Positions 11,201 through 21,680 are shown, numbered from the stretch's first letter. The stretch: DNA of 64,000 nt from Acanthosepion esculentum (GCA_964036315.1 OZ038508.1:47980524-48044523); one strand, 5' to 3'. Notes: generated by a model not told the origin, from the letters alone. Made by a program: numbers and translations.

Positions 11201-14200
11201 AGAGTAAGGCAGAGAAAGACAGACATAAAGAAAAATAGAGAGAGTAAGGCAGAGAAAGCCAGACATACAGAAAAATAGAGAGAGTAAGGCAGAGAAAGAC
11301 CGACATACAGAAAAATAGAGAGAGAGTAAAGCAGAGAAAGACAGACATACAGAAAAATAGAGAGAGTAAGGCAGAGAAAGACAGACATACAGAAAAATAG
11401 AGAGAGTAAGGCAGAGAAAGACAGACATACAGAAAAATAAAGAGAGTAATGCAGAGAAAGACAGAGAAATAGAAAGAGAGAGTAAAGCAGAGAAAGACAG
11501 ACATACAGAAAAATAGAGAGAGAGTAAGGCAGAGAAAGACAGACATACAGAAAAATAGAGAGAGTAAGGCAGAGAAAGACAGGCATACAGAAAAATAGAG
11601 AGAGAGTAAGGCAGAGAAAGACAGACATACAGAAAAATAGAGAGAGTAAGGCATAGAAAGACCGACATACAGAAAAATAGAGGGAAAGTAAGGCAGAGAA
11701 AGACAGACATACAGAAAAATAGAGAGAGTAAGGCAGAGAAAGACAGACATACAGAAAAATAGAGAGAGTAATGCAGATAAAGACAGACATACAGAAAAAT
11801 AGAGAGAGTAATGCAGAGAAAGACAGACACACAGACATAGAGAGAGAGTAAGGCAGAGAAAGACAGACATACAGAAATAGAGAGAGAGTAAGGCAGAGAA
11901 AGACAGACATACAGAAAAATAGAGAGAGTAAGGCAGAGAAAGACAGACATACAGAAAAATAGAGAGAGTAAGGCAGACAAAGACAGACATACAGAAAAAT
12001 AGAGAGAGTAAGGCAGAGAAAGACAGACATACAGAAAAATAGAGAGAGTAAGGCAGCGAAAGATAGACATACAGAAAAATCGAGAGAGTAATGCAGAGAA
12101 AGACAGACATACAGAAAAATAGAGAGAGTAAGGCAGAGAAAGACAGACATACAGAAAAATAGAGAGAGTAAGGCAGAGAAAGACAGACATACAGAAAAAT
12201 AGAGAGAGAGAGTAAGGCAGAGAAAGACAGACATACAGAAATAGAGAAAGAGTAAGGCAGAGAAAGACAGACATACAGAAAAATAGAGAGAGTAAGGCAG
12301 AGAAAGACAGACATACAGAAAAATAGAGAGAGTAAGGCAGAGAAAGACAGACATACAGAAAAATAGAGAGAGTAAGGCAGAGAAAGACAGACATACAGAA
12401 ATAGAGAGAGACAGACATACAGAAAAATAGAGAGAGTAAGGCAGAGAAAGGCAGACATACAGAAATAGTGAGAGAGAGTAAGGCAGAGAAAGACAGACAT
12501 ACAGAAAAATAGAGATAGTAAGGCAGAGAAAGACAGATATACAGAAAAATAGAGAGAGTAAGGCACAGAAAGACAGACATACAGAAATAGAAAGAGAGTA
12601 AGGCAGAGAAAGACAGACATACAGAAAAATAGAGAGAGTAAGGCAGAGAAAGACAGACATACAGAAAAATAGAGAGAGTAAGGCAGAGAAAGACAGACAT
12701 ACAGAAAAATAGAGAGAGTGAGGGAGAGAAAGACAGACATACAGAAAAATAGAGAGAGTAAGGCAGAGAAAGACAGACATACAGAAAAATAGAGAGAGAG
12801 TAAGGCAGAGAAAGTCAGACATACAGAAAAATAGAGAGAGTAAGGCAGAGAAAGACAGACATACAGAAAAATAGAGAGAGTAAGGCAGAGAAAGACAGAC
12901 ATACAGAAAAATAGAGAGAGTAAGGCAGAGAAAAACAGACATACAGAAAAATAGAGAGAGTAAAGCAGAGAAGGACAGACATACAGAAAAATAGAGAGAA
13001 TAAGGCAGAGAAAGACAGACATTCAGAAATAGAGAGAGAATAAGGCAGAGAAAGACACACATAGAGAAATAGGGAGAGAGTAAGGCAGAGAAAGACAGAC
13101 ATAAAGAAAAATAGAGAGAGTAAGGCAGAGAAAGACAGACATACAGAAAAATAGAGAGAGTAAGGCAGAGAAAGACCGACATACAGAAAAATAGAGAGAG
13201 AGTAAAGCAGAGAAAGACAGACATACAGAAAAATAGAGAGAGTAAGGCAGAGAAAGACAGACATACAGAAAAATAGAGAGAGTAAGGCAGAGAAAGACAG
13301 ACATACAGAAAAATAGAGAGAGTAAGGCAGAGAAAGACAGACATACAGAAATAGAGAGAGACAGACATAGAGAAAAATAGAGAGAGTAAGGCAGAGAAAG
13401 GCAGACATACAGAAAAATAGAGAGTAAGGCAGAGAAAGACAGACATACAGAAAAATAAAGAGAGTAAGGCAGAAAAAGACAGAGAAATAGAAAGAGAGAG
13501 TAAAGCAGAGAAAGACAGACATACAGAAAAATAGAGAGAGAGAGTAAGGCAGAGAAAGACAGACATACAGAAAAATAGAGAGAGTAAGGCAGAGAAAGAC
13601 AGACATACAGAAAAATAGAGAGAGTAAGGCAGAGAAAGACAGAGATAGACAGACATACAGAAAAATAGAGAGAGAGTAAGGCAGAGAAAGACAAACATAC
13701 AGAAAAATAGAGAGAGTAAGGCAGTCAAAGACAGGCATACAGAAAAATAGAGAGAGAGTAAGGCAGAGAAAGACAGACATACAGAAAAATAGAGAGAGTA
13801 AGGCAGAGAAAGACAGACATACCCAAATAGAGAGAGAGTAAGGCAGAGAAAGACAGACATACAGAAAAATAGAGAGAGTAAGGCAGAGAAAGACAGACAT
13901 ACAGAAAAATAGAGAGAGTAAGGCAGAGAAAGACAGACATACAGAAAAATAGAGAGAGTAAGGCAGAGAAAAACAGACATACAGAAAAATAGAGAGAGTA
14001 AGGCAGAGAAAGACAGACATACAGAAAAATAGAGAGAGTAAGGCGGAGAAAGACAGACATACAGAAAAATAGAGAGAGTAAGGCAGAGAAAGACAGGCAT
14101 ACAGAAAAATAGAGAGAGAGTAAGGCAGAGAAAGACAAACATACAGAAAAATAGAGAGAGAGTAAGGCAGAGAAAGACAGACATACAGAAATAGAGAGAG

Positions 14201-17200
14201 AGTAAGGCAGAGAAAGACAGACATACAGAAAAATAGAGAGAGTAAGGCAGAGAAAGACAGACATACAGAAAAATGGAGAGAGTGTAAGGCAGAGAAAGAC
14301 AGACATATAGAAAAATAGAGAGAGAGTAAGGCAGAGAATGACAGACATATAGAAAAATAGAGAGAGTAAGGCAGAGAAAGACAGACATACAGAAAAATAG
14401 AGAGAATAAGGCAGAGAAAGACAGACATATAGAAAAATAGAGAGAGTTAGGCAAAGAAAGACAGACATACAGAAAAATAGAGAGAGTAAGGCAGAGAAAA
14501 ACAGACATACAGAAAAATAGAGAGAGTAAGGCAGAGAAAGACAGACATACAGAAAAATAGAGAGAGTAAGGCAGAGAAAGACAGACATACAGAAAAATAG
14601 AGAGAGTAAGGCAGAGAAAGACAGGCATACAGAAAAATAGAGAGAGAGTAAGGCAGAGAAAGACAAACATACAGAAAAATAGAGAGAGAGTAAGGCAGAG
14701 AAAGACAGACATACAGAAATAGAGAGAGAGTAAGGCAGAGAAAGACAGACATAGAGAAATAGAGAGAGAGTAAGGCAGAGAAAGACAGACATACAGAAAA
14801 ATAGAGAGAGTAAGGCAGAGAAAGACAGACATACAGAAAAATAGAGAGAGTAAGGCAGAGAAAGACAGACATACAGAAAAATAGAGAAAGGCAGAGAAAG
14901 ACAGACATACAGAAAAATAGAGAGAGTAAGGCAGAGAAAGACAGACATATAGAAATAGAGAGAGAGAGTAAGGCAGAGAATGACAGACATTCAGAAATAG
15001 AGAGAGATTAAGGCAGAGAAAGACAGAGATACAGAAAAATAGAGAGAGTAATGCAGAGAAAGTCAGACAGACAGAAAAATAGAGAGAGTAAGGCAGAGAA
15101 AGACAGACATACAGAGAAATAGAGAGAGTAAGGCAGAGAAAGACAGACATACAGAAAAATAGAGAGAGTAAGGCAGAGAAAGACAGACATACCGAAAAAT
15201 AGAGAGAGTAAGGCAGCGAAAGGCAGACATACAGAAAAATAGAGAGAGTAAGGCAGAGAAAGACAGACATACAGAAAAATATAGAGAGTAAGGCAGAGAA
15301 AGACAGACATACAGAAAAATAGAGAGAGAGTAATGCAGAGAAAGACAGACATACAGAAATAGAGAGAGAGAGTAAGGCAGAGAAAGACAGACATACAGAA
15401 AAATAGAGAGAGTAAGGCAGAGAAAGACAGACATACAGAAAAATAGAGAGAGTAAGGCAGAGAAAGACAGACATACAGAAAATAGAGAGAGTAAGGCAGA
15501 ATAAGACAGACATACAGAAAAATAGAGAGAATAAGGCAGAGAAAGACAGACATACAGAAAAATAGAGAGAGAGTAAGGCAGAGAAAGACAGACATACAGA
15601 AAAATAGAGAGAGAGTAAGGCAGAGAAAGACGGACATACAGAAATAGATAGAGAGTAAGGCAGAGAAAGACAGACATACAGAAAAATAGATAGAGTAAGG
15701 CAGAGAACGACAGACATACAGAAAAATAGAGAGAGAGTAAGGCAGAGAAAGACAGACATACAGAAAAATAGAGAGAGAGTAAGGCAGAGAAAGACAGACA
15801 TATAGAAAAATAGAGAGAGAGAAAGGCAGAGAAAGACAGACATACAGAAAAATAGAGATAATAAGGCAGAGAAAGACAGACATACAGAAATAGAGAGAGA
15901 GTAAGGCAGAGAAAGACAGACATACAGAAAAATAGAGAGAGTAAGGCAGAGAAAGACAGGCATACAGAAAAATAGAGAGAGTAAGGCAGAGAAAGTCAGA
16001 CATACAGAAAAATAATGAGAGTAAGGCAGAGAAAAACAGACATACAGAAAAATAGAGAGAGTAACGCAGAGAAAGACAGACATACAGAAAAATAGAGAGA
16101 GTAAGGCAGAGAAAGACAGACATATAGAAAAATAGAGAGAGTAAGGCAAAGAAAGACAGACATACAGAAAAATAGAGAGAGTAAGGCAGAGAAAAACAGA
16201 CATACAGAAAAATAGAGAGAGTAAGGCAGAGAAAGACAGACATACAGAAAAATAGAGAGAGTAAGGCAGAGAAAGACAGACATACAGAAAAATAGAGAGA
16301 GTAAGGCAGAGAAAGACAGGCATACAGAAAAATAGAGAGAGAGTAAGGCAGAGAAAGACAAACATACAGAAAAATAGAGAGAGAGTAAGGCAGAGAAAGA
16401 CAGACATACAGAAATAGAGAGAGTGTAAGGCTGAGAAAGACAGACCTACAGAAAAAAAGAGAGTAAGGCAGAGAAAGAGAGACATACAGAAAAATAGAGA
16501 GAGACTAAGACAGAGAAAGACAGACATATAGAAAAATAGAGAGAGAGTAAGGTAGAGAAAGACAGACATACAGAAAAATAGAGAGAGTAAGGCAGAGAAA
16601 GACAGACATACAGAAAATAGAGAGAGTAAGGCAGAGAAAGACAGACATACAGAAAAATAGAGTGAGTAAGGTAGAGAAAGACAGACATACAGAAAAATAG
16701 AGAGAGAGTAAGGCAGAGAAAGACAGACATACAGAAATAGAGAGAGAGAGTAAGGCAGAGAAAGACAGACATACAGAAAAATAGAGAGAGAGTACAGCAG
16801 AGAAAGACAGACATACAGAAAAATAGATAGAGTGTAAGGCAGAGAAAGACAGACATACAGAAATAGAGAGAGAGTAAGGCAGAGAAAACCAGACATACAG
16901 AAATAGAGAGAGAGTAAGGCAGAGAAAGACAGACATACAGAAAAATAGAGAGAGTAAGGCAGAGAAAGACAGGCATACAGAAAAATAGAGAGAGTAATGC
17001 AGAGGAAGACAGACATACAGAAAAATAGAGAGAGTAAGGCAGAGAAAGTCAGACATACAGAAAAATAATGAGAGTAAGGCAGAGAAAAACAGACATACAG
17101 AAAAATAGAGAGAGTAACGCAGAGAAAGACAGACATACAGAAAAATAGAGAGAGTAAGGCAGAGAAAGACAGACATACAGAAAAATAGCTAGAGTAAGGC

Positions 17201-17352
17201 AGAGAAAGACAGGCATACAGAAAAATAGAGAGAGTAAGGCAGAGATCGACAGACATACAGAAAAATAGAGAGAGAATAAGGCAGAGAAAGACAGACATAC
17301 AGAAAAATAGAGAGAGAGTAAGGCAGAGAAAGACAGACATACAGAAAGACTT
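2236..17352. repeat. 15 kb minisatellite, 40-bp unit, about 375 units
   Basis: The dominant unit is 40 bp and contains taaggcagagaaag, acagacatacag, a short A run and a GA run. Units of 42 and 44 bp arise by extra AG dinucleotides, and shortened units by loss of the taaggcagagaaag part. The plus strand is strongly purine-rich. Because 40 leaves remainder 1 on division by 3 and the minus-strand unit has no stop codon in any frame, the minus strand shows very long open frames (up to about 2970 codons), each with a 40-residue period covering three units. These are best read as by-products of the repeat. No centromere or telomere motif is seen. Confidence 0.97.
8239..13071. repeat. higher-order duplications inside the array
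   Basis: A rare variant (a unit ending acacacatagagaaataggg, or gc for the second ac) occurs near 2521, 3833, 5345, 6067, 8287, 10123, 11195 and 13071. Segments 8287-10123 (1836 bp) and 11195-13071 (1876 bp) share other rare variants in order: agggaaag at 8773 and 11681, acagacatag at 8883 and 11831, gcagcgaaagatag near 9105 and 12053. Offsets are 2908 then 2948, so one 40-bp unit separates the copies. The block 10123-11195 (1072 bp) is a deletion version. Confidence 0.85.
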
Positions 17353-17400
17353 AGAGAGTTAAACAGAGATAGCCATACATGCATGCATACCTACATGCAT

Positions 17401-17520
17401 GGGCACGTCGAGGCGGAGTAGTGGTTAGCAAGCTTGTCTCGCTAGAACAATTACAACTGAGTAGTGAGTGCCCCAGAATTTCGGCCTTGTGCCACATTCG
17501 AGCTACACTTAGAAAATCGC
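17401..17520 (+). mobile_element. candidate tRNA-like insertion in the array edge
   Basis: About 120 bp of non-array sequence interrupts array-like DNA. It contains ggcggagtagtggttagcaa, which resembles the A-box half of a tRNA, and a weak ATTCGAG B-box-like motif near 17497. It is bracketed by catacctacat at both sides (about 17387-17397 and 17523-17533), consistent with a short target-site duplication. It is unlike the hammerhead SINE. Confidence 0.4.
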
Positions 17521-17529
17521 TACATACCT

Positions 17530-17995
17530 ACATACATGCAGAGGGACTGAGAGAGTAAGGCAGAGAAAAACATACAGAAATACTGAGTGAGTAAGGCAGA
17601 GATAGACACACATGCAAAAAGACAGTGAGAGTAAGGTAGAAAAAGACAGATATACAGAAAGACAGGGTAAGGCAGAAATAAACATAGATACAAATGTACA
17701 GAAAAACCGACAGAGTAAGTCAGAGAAAGATAGCCATACAGATATGCATAAAGACTCCAATAGTAAGGCAGAGGAAGACATACAAAAAGACTTAGAGAGT
17801 AAGGCTGAAAAAGACAGATACACCAGCATGGAAAAAGAGGGAGAATGTAAAGCAGAGACAGAAAGGCGCTGAGAAGGAGAATATCTCAGAAGAAGACAAA
17901 GGCATAGAGACAGTGAGATTATGATGCGAAAAAGACTGCAACAGTGAAAAATAGACAGATATATGCAAAGTGTTGTCAAGGCAATGACAGAGAGA
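17530..17995. repeat. diverged array units, right flank
   Basis: The unit taaggcagagaaag recurs here in decayed forms (taaggtagaaaaag, taaggctgaaaaag) with irregular spacing, mixed with cataca pieces. Greater divergence at the edge than in the core is typical of satellites homogenised in their middle. Open frames across it are not credible genes. Confidence 0.8.
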
Positions 17996-18363
17996 AAGAT
18001 CGAGAAAATGTCACAAATTTAATCATTTTAGTTTTTCCGCTTGAAAATCCTTTCGCGATATGTTTTGGCTAGGAGGCACCTCCTTCTCATATCGAAGCCT
18101 CTAGAAAATTCTTTTGTTTTTTGATTCCGGCCCTTGGCGGCCCTGGAAGCGTGTCGTGCTGCTCTCGCTATTCTCAGGGATTATAAGTTCGAACCTTAGA
18201 AAGAAAACCACGGATTACAATTCGTTTAATTTTCTGACACAGTTTAACTTCGGGGAGAGATATGACACATTACCATTTATGGGGATATGCTACGATGAGA
18301 AAAAAATATCCAGACTTATTTAAATTAAATATAGACGAAGGCCGAATACAAATTTATTGTAGC

Positions 18364-18365
<2 letters not shown>
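17996..18365. other. no gene recognised
   Basis: Unique-looking DNA. A small inverted repeat, cgatatg/catatcg, with an inner aggagg/cctcct lies at 18056-18094. The short open frame at 18114-18323 matches nothing I know. Confidence 0.5.

Positions 18366-18397
<32 letters not shown>
18366..18397. repeat. (TA)n microsatellite
   Basis: About 30 bp of alternating TA. Confidence 0.9.
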
Positions 18398-18400
<3 letters not shown>

Positions 18401-18473
18401 GATAGCCCTATAACAATGTAAACACGCTCACTCGTGAACACACGAATAAAAGAAGGCGCGCACAGACATAATA

Positions 18474-18605
18474 TCATCCACTGACAGACTGTTTGGCTGC
18501 ATCACAGCTTTTCAGTGTGGCTAAACGTCCGACTATTTCAAGCCAGGATTGAAACCAGACCTATTCGGCATTAGTCAGAGATCCTACCCTTAGGCTAACG
18601 GCGCA
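18474..18605 (-). mobile_element. hammerhead SINE, copy 2 (decayed ribozyme)
   Basis: The minus strand shows the clearest tRNA-like head of the family: TAGCCTAAGGG at 18597-18587 fits the A-box consensus at every position, and GGTTTCAATCC at 18556-18546 is B-box-like. The ribozyme segment (18520-18478) keeps the 43-nt length and stems, but CUGAUGA has become CUGAAAA and GAA has become CAA, which should abolish cleavage. No (TA)n tail is directly attached. Confidence 0.75.
18546..18597 (-). promoter_or_regulatory. RNA polymerase III A and B boxes in SINE copy 2
   Basis: A box TAGCCTAAGGG (18587-18597) and B-box-like GGTTTCAATCC (18546-18556), read on the minus strand, about 30 bp apart as in tRNA genes. 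This is the best preserved promoter of the six copies. Confidence 0.6.
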
Positions 18606-18764
18606 CGACGGAGAGAAACGGATTTTTAATGTTTTCTATACGAAATACGCCAGTAGTCAGGAGAGCTCCATTCAGAGTTGAAGAGCAAAGCGTTAATAGC
18701 ACTAGAAGCCACTGTTTCACAAATTACCCTTTTTCTCCAGAGAGCTCAACCGAGAGAATATATA

Positions 18765-18895
18765 TTGTCATCCACAGACTGTTTCGCTGTATCACAGCTC
18801 TTCAGTTTGGGCTAAACGTACGATTGTTTCAAGCCAGGATCGTAAACCGGCCGATCTGGCAGCACAGATCCTACTCCTAGGCTATCGTCGCAGAG
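18765..18895 (-). mobile_element. hammerhead SINE, copy 3
   Basis: The minus strand has an A-box-like TAGCCTAGGAG near 18885, a B box broken by an insertion (near 18838), and a hammerhead segment at 18810-18772. The core reads CUGAAGA (position 7 is variable in hammerheads), stem II GCUGU/ACAGC is perfect and GAA is intact, but four bases of stem III are missing (39 nt instead of 43) and stem I has one mismatch. Cleavage is doubtful. (TA)n does not flank its ribozyme side; only a short tatatat lies there. Confidence 0.7.
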
Positions 18896-18897
18896 AG

Positions 18898-18899
<2 letters not shown>

Positions 18900-18950
<51 letters not shown>
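18900..18950. repeat. (TA)n microsatellite
   Basis: About 50 bp of alternating TA next to the head side of SINE copy 3. Confidence 0.95.
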
Positions 18951-18954
<4 letters not shown>

Positions 18955-19305
18955 GATTCAGCGAACAATATATATATATAATAAATGCGAATGTCAGTGT
19001 GTCACTGTTTCAATAGCTTATGTTACAGAAATTTTGGAGTAACAAGTTTTCCTACGCGAGAGTTTTGCCACGAATTATTGGGATGATAACAATTTTTATA
19101 ACAACAAAATAAATTTGGGAATAATCGGAATTAATTACGAAATCCACCGAAAGTCATACATGAAATAAAAAATAATTGTTTGTACGGAAAGTAAGGATCT
19201 ACGTACACCAAATTCTTTCAGACTAAGTGGCGCCAGAAGAATCATCATTAAAGTTTTAAAAGGTAACCTTAAATATTAATGCAATATTTAGATTCAGCGA
19301 ACAAT
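18948..19305. repeat. 22-bp direct repeats 336 bp apart
   Basis: atatttagattcagcgaaca followed by at occurs at about 18948-18969 and 19284-19305. The interval is AT-rich and carries a short (TA)n at 18970-18980. The repeats could be a target-site duplication around an inserted unit, or a local duplication. Confidence 0.5.
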
Positions 19306-19584
19306 TTTGAGTTATTGCGTAGTTTATTGTTACTTATCGCGTATGGCAGCAGTATAGCTCGCAAAAAGAAATCTTCGCCAACAGAGGACCATATTGCAAT
19401 TGAACGAACCAAAGCTACTGCAAGGAAAAGAAAGTCTCGTGCAAATGGAAACCCATATCAACTGGAAGCCAGAAGACTTTCCAGTGTTGAGACTATACAA
19501 ATGCTTAGGGACTCTCAAACTCCTGAACAAACCGAAGACATGATTGAGCCCGGCGCAGGTGTTGGCTTAAATGCCGCTTTTTAA
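19279..19584 (+). pseudogene. short open frame, possible Helitron-type fragment
   Basis: A 101-codon open frame rich in K, R and E. The stretch RRLSSVETIQMLRDSQTPEQ recalls the TPEQxExRR-type repeats found upstream of the Helitron helicase-like domain in invertebrates. No helicase or Rep motif is present, the frame begins inside one of the 22-bp direct repeats (19284-19305), and it ends at a (TA)n tract. The likeness is from memory and weak; it may be chance. Confidence 0.25.
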
Positions 19585-19588
19585 CCTA

Positions 19589-19589
<1 letters not shown>

Positions 19590-19658
<69 letters not shown>
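19590..19658. repeat. (TA)n microsatellite
   Basis: About 70 bp of TA ending at the ribozyme side of SINE copy 4, the same arrangement as at copy 1. Confidence 0.97.
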
Positions 19659-19659
<1 letters not shown>

Positions 19660-19660
<1 letters not shown>

Positions 19661-19775
19661 ACCACAGACAGACTGTTAAACTATATCACAGCTCAACAGT
19701 GTAGCTTGACAACCGATTGCTTCAAGCCGGGATCGAATCCCGACAGATTTGACATCTAGGCTATTGGAGCACGGG
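19660..19775 (-). mobile_element. hammerhead SINE, copy 4 (decayed ribozyme)
   Basis: The minus strand has a good B box, GGATTCGATCC, near 19730-19740, and an A-box half, TAGCCTAGATG, near 19757. The ribozyme segment 19704-19662 keeps 43 nt and stem III ACA/UGU, but the core is CUGUUGA with UUA in place of GAA, so it should be inactive. It runs into (TA)n on its 3' side. Confidence 0.75.
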
Positions 19776-19931
19776 AGAAAGAGAATTATTAACGCATCAT
19801 ATACGTGATGTGTATAAATGCCGTATCGGCCGCCATAGCTCTCAATTCTTACGAAGACGATGGATTTAGCAGCAGTTGCAGCCGATATAAATTCCCTTTC
19901 CCCATAGTGTTCAATCAGCGAACGAAAGCAT

Positions 19932-20075
19932 AGTCATCCACAGATATACTATTTCTCTGTACCACACCTCATCAGTGTGGCTAGACATCCGATTGCGTTA
20001 AGCCGGGATCGAAACTCGACCGATCTGACATCAGTCAGAGACCTTTAATTGTCGTCTCTCTGTACCGCTCCAGTA
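19932..20075 (-). mobile_element. hammerhead SINE, copy 5 (core intact)
   Basis: The ribozyme segment 19980-19938 is again 43 nt. The core CUGAUGA and GAA are intact. Stem III reads AUA/UAU where other copies read ACA/UGU, a paired change that keeps the stem. Stem I CCACA/UGUGG is perfect. Stem II is weakened (GGUGU/ACAGA, 3 of 5 pairs). The cleavage triplet is AUC, which hammerheads accept. The B-box-like GAGTTTCGATC lies near 20010-20019. Confidence 0.75.
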
Positions 20076-20129
20076 AATACCTGCTTTCTCATGCTATCCT
20101 CTACATTTACAAATAGGGTATAAAATGGA

Positions 20130-20610
20130 GTATTTTTGTTATATTTTTGCACGGACTGCCCAGTCCTCACTTTCCAGACATGATAGTGTCCAAAAGTTTC
20201 ACTGCATTGTGGGTGACAAATTATTTTCCATTCTGCACACGGGCGGAATATGGCAAGCTTCCCGCTCTTCTATCGCTACTTTCGCGGCAAGTGCTCGGAC
20301 GAAATACATTCCCTGGTTTCGTCAATTTAAACCTTCACGGCAAGGACACACACTATCACTTATGTAGTAGCAAACCAACCGCATTTCCTCGGTATTCCAC
20401 CGGTGAGAAGATCCACTCGAACACAATTCTTCCTGCGAACCCCTACTCTGTGGAACCGACTCCCAAGGGGATGTTTTCCGTTCACTACAAACTTAACCTG
20501 TCAAGAATATGAATTAACTGTTATATTCCACTCTTATCCGCAAAATTAACGTTACCCTTTACATCGAGTGGCCCCCGGGCCTGATAAATGATGAACTTTA
20601 TTGTTAAAAA
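20130..20610 (+). pseudogene. Jockey-type LINE, C-terminal end
   Basis: In the frame containing 20250-20252 the translation reads NMASFPLFYRYFRGKCSDEI and, after a stop, LWNRLPRGCFP near 20448-20480, the conserved tail that follows the reverse transcriptase in Jockey-type LINEs. The 3' flank ends near 20600 with a spliced-looking gcccccgggcctgataaat stretch. Stop codons and a 5' truncation make it dead. It is a different subfamily from the LINE at 54448-57490, which reads FYKYFHGKCSEE here. Confidence 0.75.
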
Positions 20611-20995
20611 ATGTATGTATGTATAAACGTGGATATTAAAGTCAATACCAAGCGACGAAAGTTTGTACGTACAATTTTTTCAGTCACTGTGTTGCATTTT
20701 GGGATCGATTGTTTATATATGCTGTCAGTGGTGCATTATGGATAGCAAGGTATGTTGGGTAAGCGGCAACGGTTACGTTGCAAAGTATTCTAGAGGGTAC
20801 TGTGTTGGAATAAGTGTGTGTCCGAATGAGTTTATCTGCAGCAATTTTACAGTGTTGCCAAATAACTTTAAAACAAACACACAAGATAACCAACGACCTT
20901 TATATATAAATAAAATAAACACAAATATCAAGATAAATTAAGTAAATAATAAAGAAATTAATAAACTAAGAGGACACACCTTAGCATAAGTAAAT

Positions 20996-20996
<1 letters not shown>
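20611..20996. other. no gene recognised
   Basis: AT-rich DNA. A 93-codon open frame at 20663-20941 (plus strand) has no motif I know. Near 20630 a stretch gtcaataccaagcgacg loosely resembles the module at 248-315. Confidence 0.4.

Positions 20997-21058
<62 letters not shown>
20997..21058 (+). repeat. (AAT)n microsatellite
   Basis: About 60 bp of AAT repeats immediately before the R4/Dong-type fragment 1. Confidence 0.97.
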
Positions 21059-21060
<2 letters not shown>

Positions 21061-21630
21061 CACAGCATAACAGAGTGTACCAAACCTTGCATGACAGAAT
21101 GGGCGAATATCTGCACTGGAATATCAGCAACTACTACGAAAAGGAAACTGAAAAGGATTGGTATGAACACCACCCAGACGTGGTTACGGAGATAGGACCT
21201 GTAACAGTTTAATGGGTCTACACAATACGCACAGACAGAACAATCAAAGCTAATCGTCCAGTCCTCGTTATTAGAGACCGCAAAACAAATAAATATTGCC
21301 TCCTTATTGATATGGCCGTCCCTGCAAACTGCAATGTATCTTTGAAGATCTAAATACAAGAACCTTGCAATTGAAATCTCAAAAAATGTGGCACATGGAA
21401 GCATCAACAATCCCTGTTGTAGTTGGAGCCCTCGGATTGATTGGAAAAGATTCCAGTAGACCCCTTCAAGGGATTCCCCAGTAGCCTATGCATTAAAGAA
21501 ATGTAAGCCCGCACCTCATGAAGTGATTTATTTATGTAAAATATGTGTGTTTTTTTTTAATTAACATTTCTGACCTTATGTCTCTGAGCGGGACCAGGAA
21601 AGAATTGTGTACACCTCAGAAATCAAAGGA
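21059..21630 (+). pseudogene. R4/Dong-type LINE endonuclease, fragment 1
   Basis: Translation shows WYEHHPDVVTEIGPVT, TDRTIKANRPVLVIRD, CLLIDMAVPANCNVSLK and IPVVVGALGLI-like pieces in shifting frames. This is the pattern of the restriction-like endonuclease domain that ends R4/Dong-type non-LTR retrotransposons, with its RPD and IDMAVP motifs. Here RPD is RPV, so a catalytic acid is lost, and stops and frameshifts are frequent. The 3' part (to about 21630) ends cagaaatcaaagg followed by (AAT)n. The RT domain is absent: 5' truncation. Confidence 0.75.

Positions 21631-21680
<50 letters not shown>
21631..21680 (+). repeat. (AAT)n microsatellite, LINE tail
   Basis: About 50 bp of AAT repeats at the 3' end of fragment 1 and the 5' end of fragment 2. 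Confidence 0.95.

Noticed and set aside
20663..20941. 93-codon plus-strand frame with cysteines, possible secreted peptide
   Set aside because: No signal peptide, no homologous pattern, surrounded by repeat debris.
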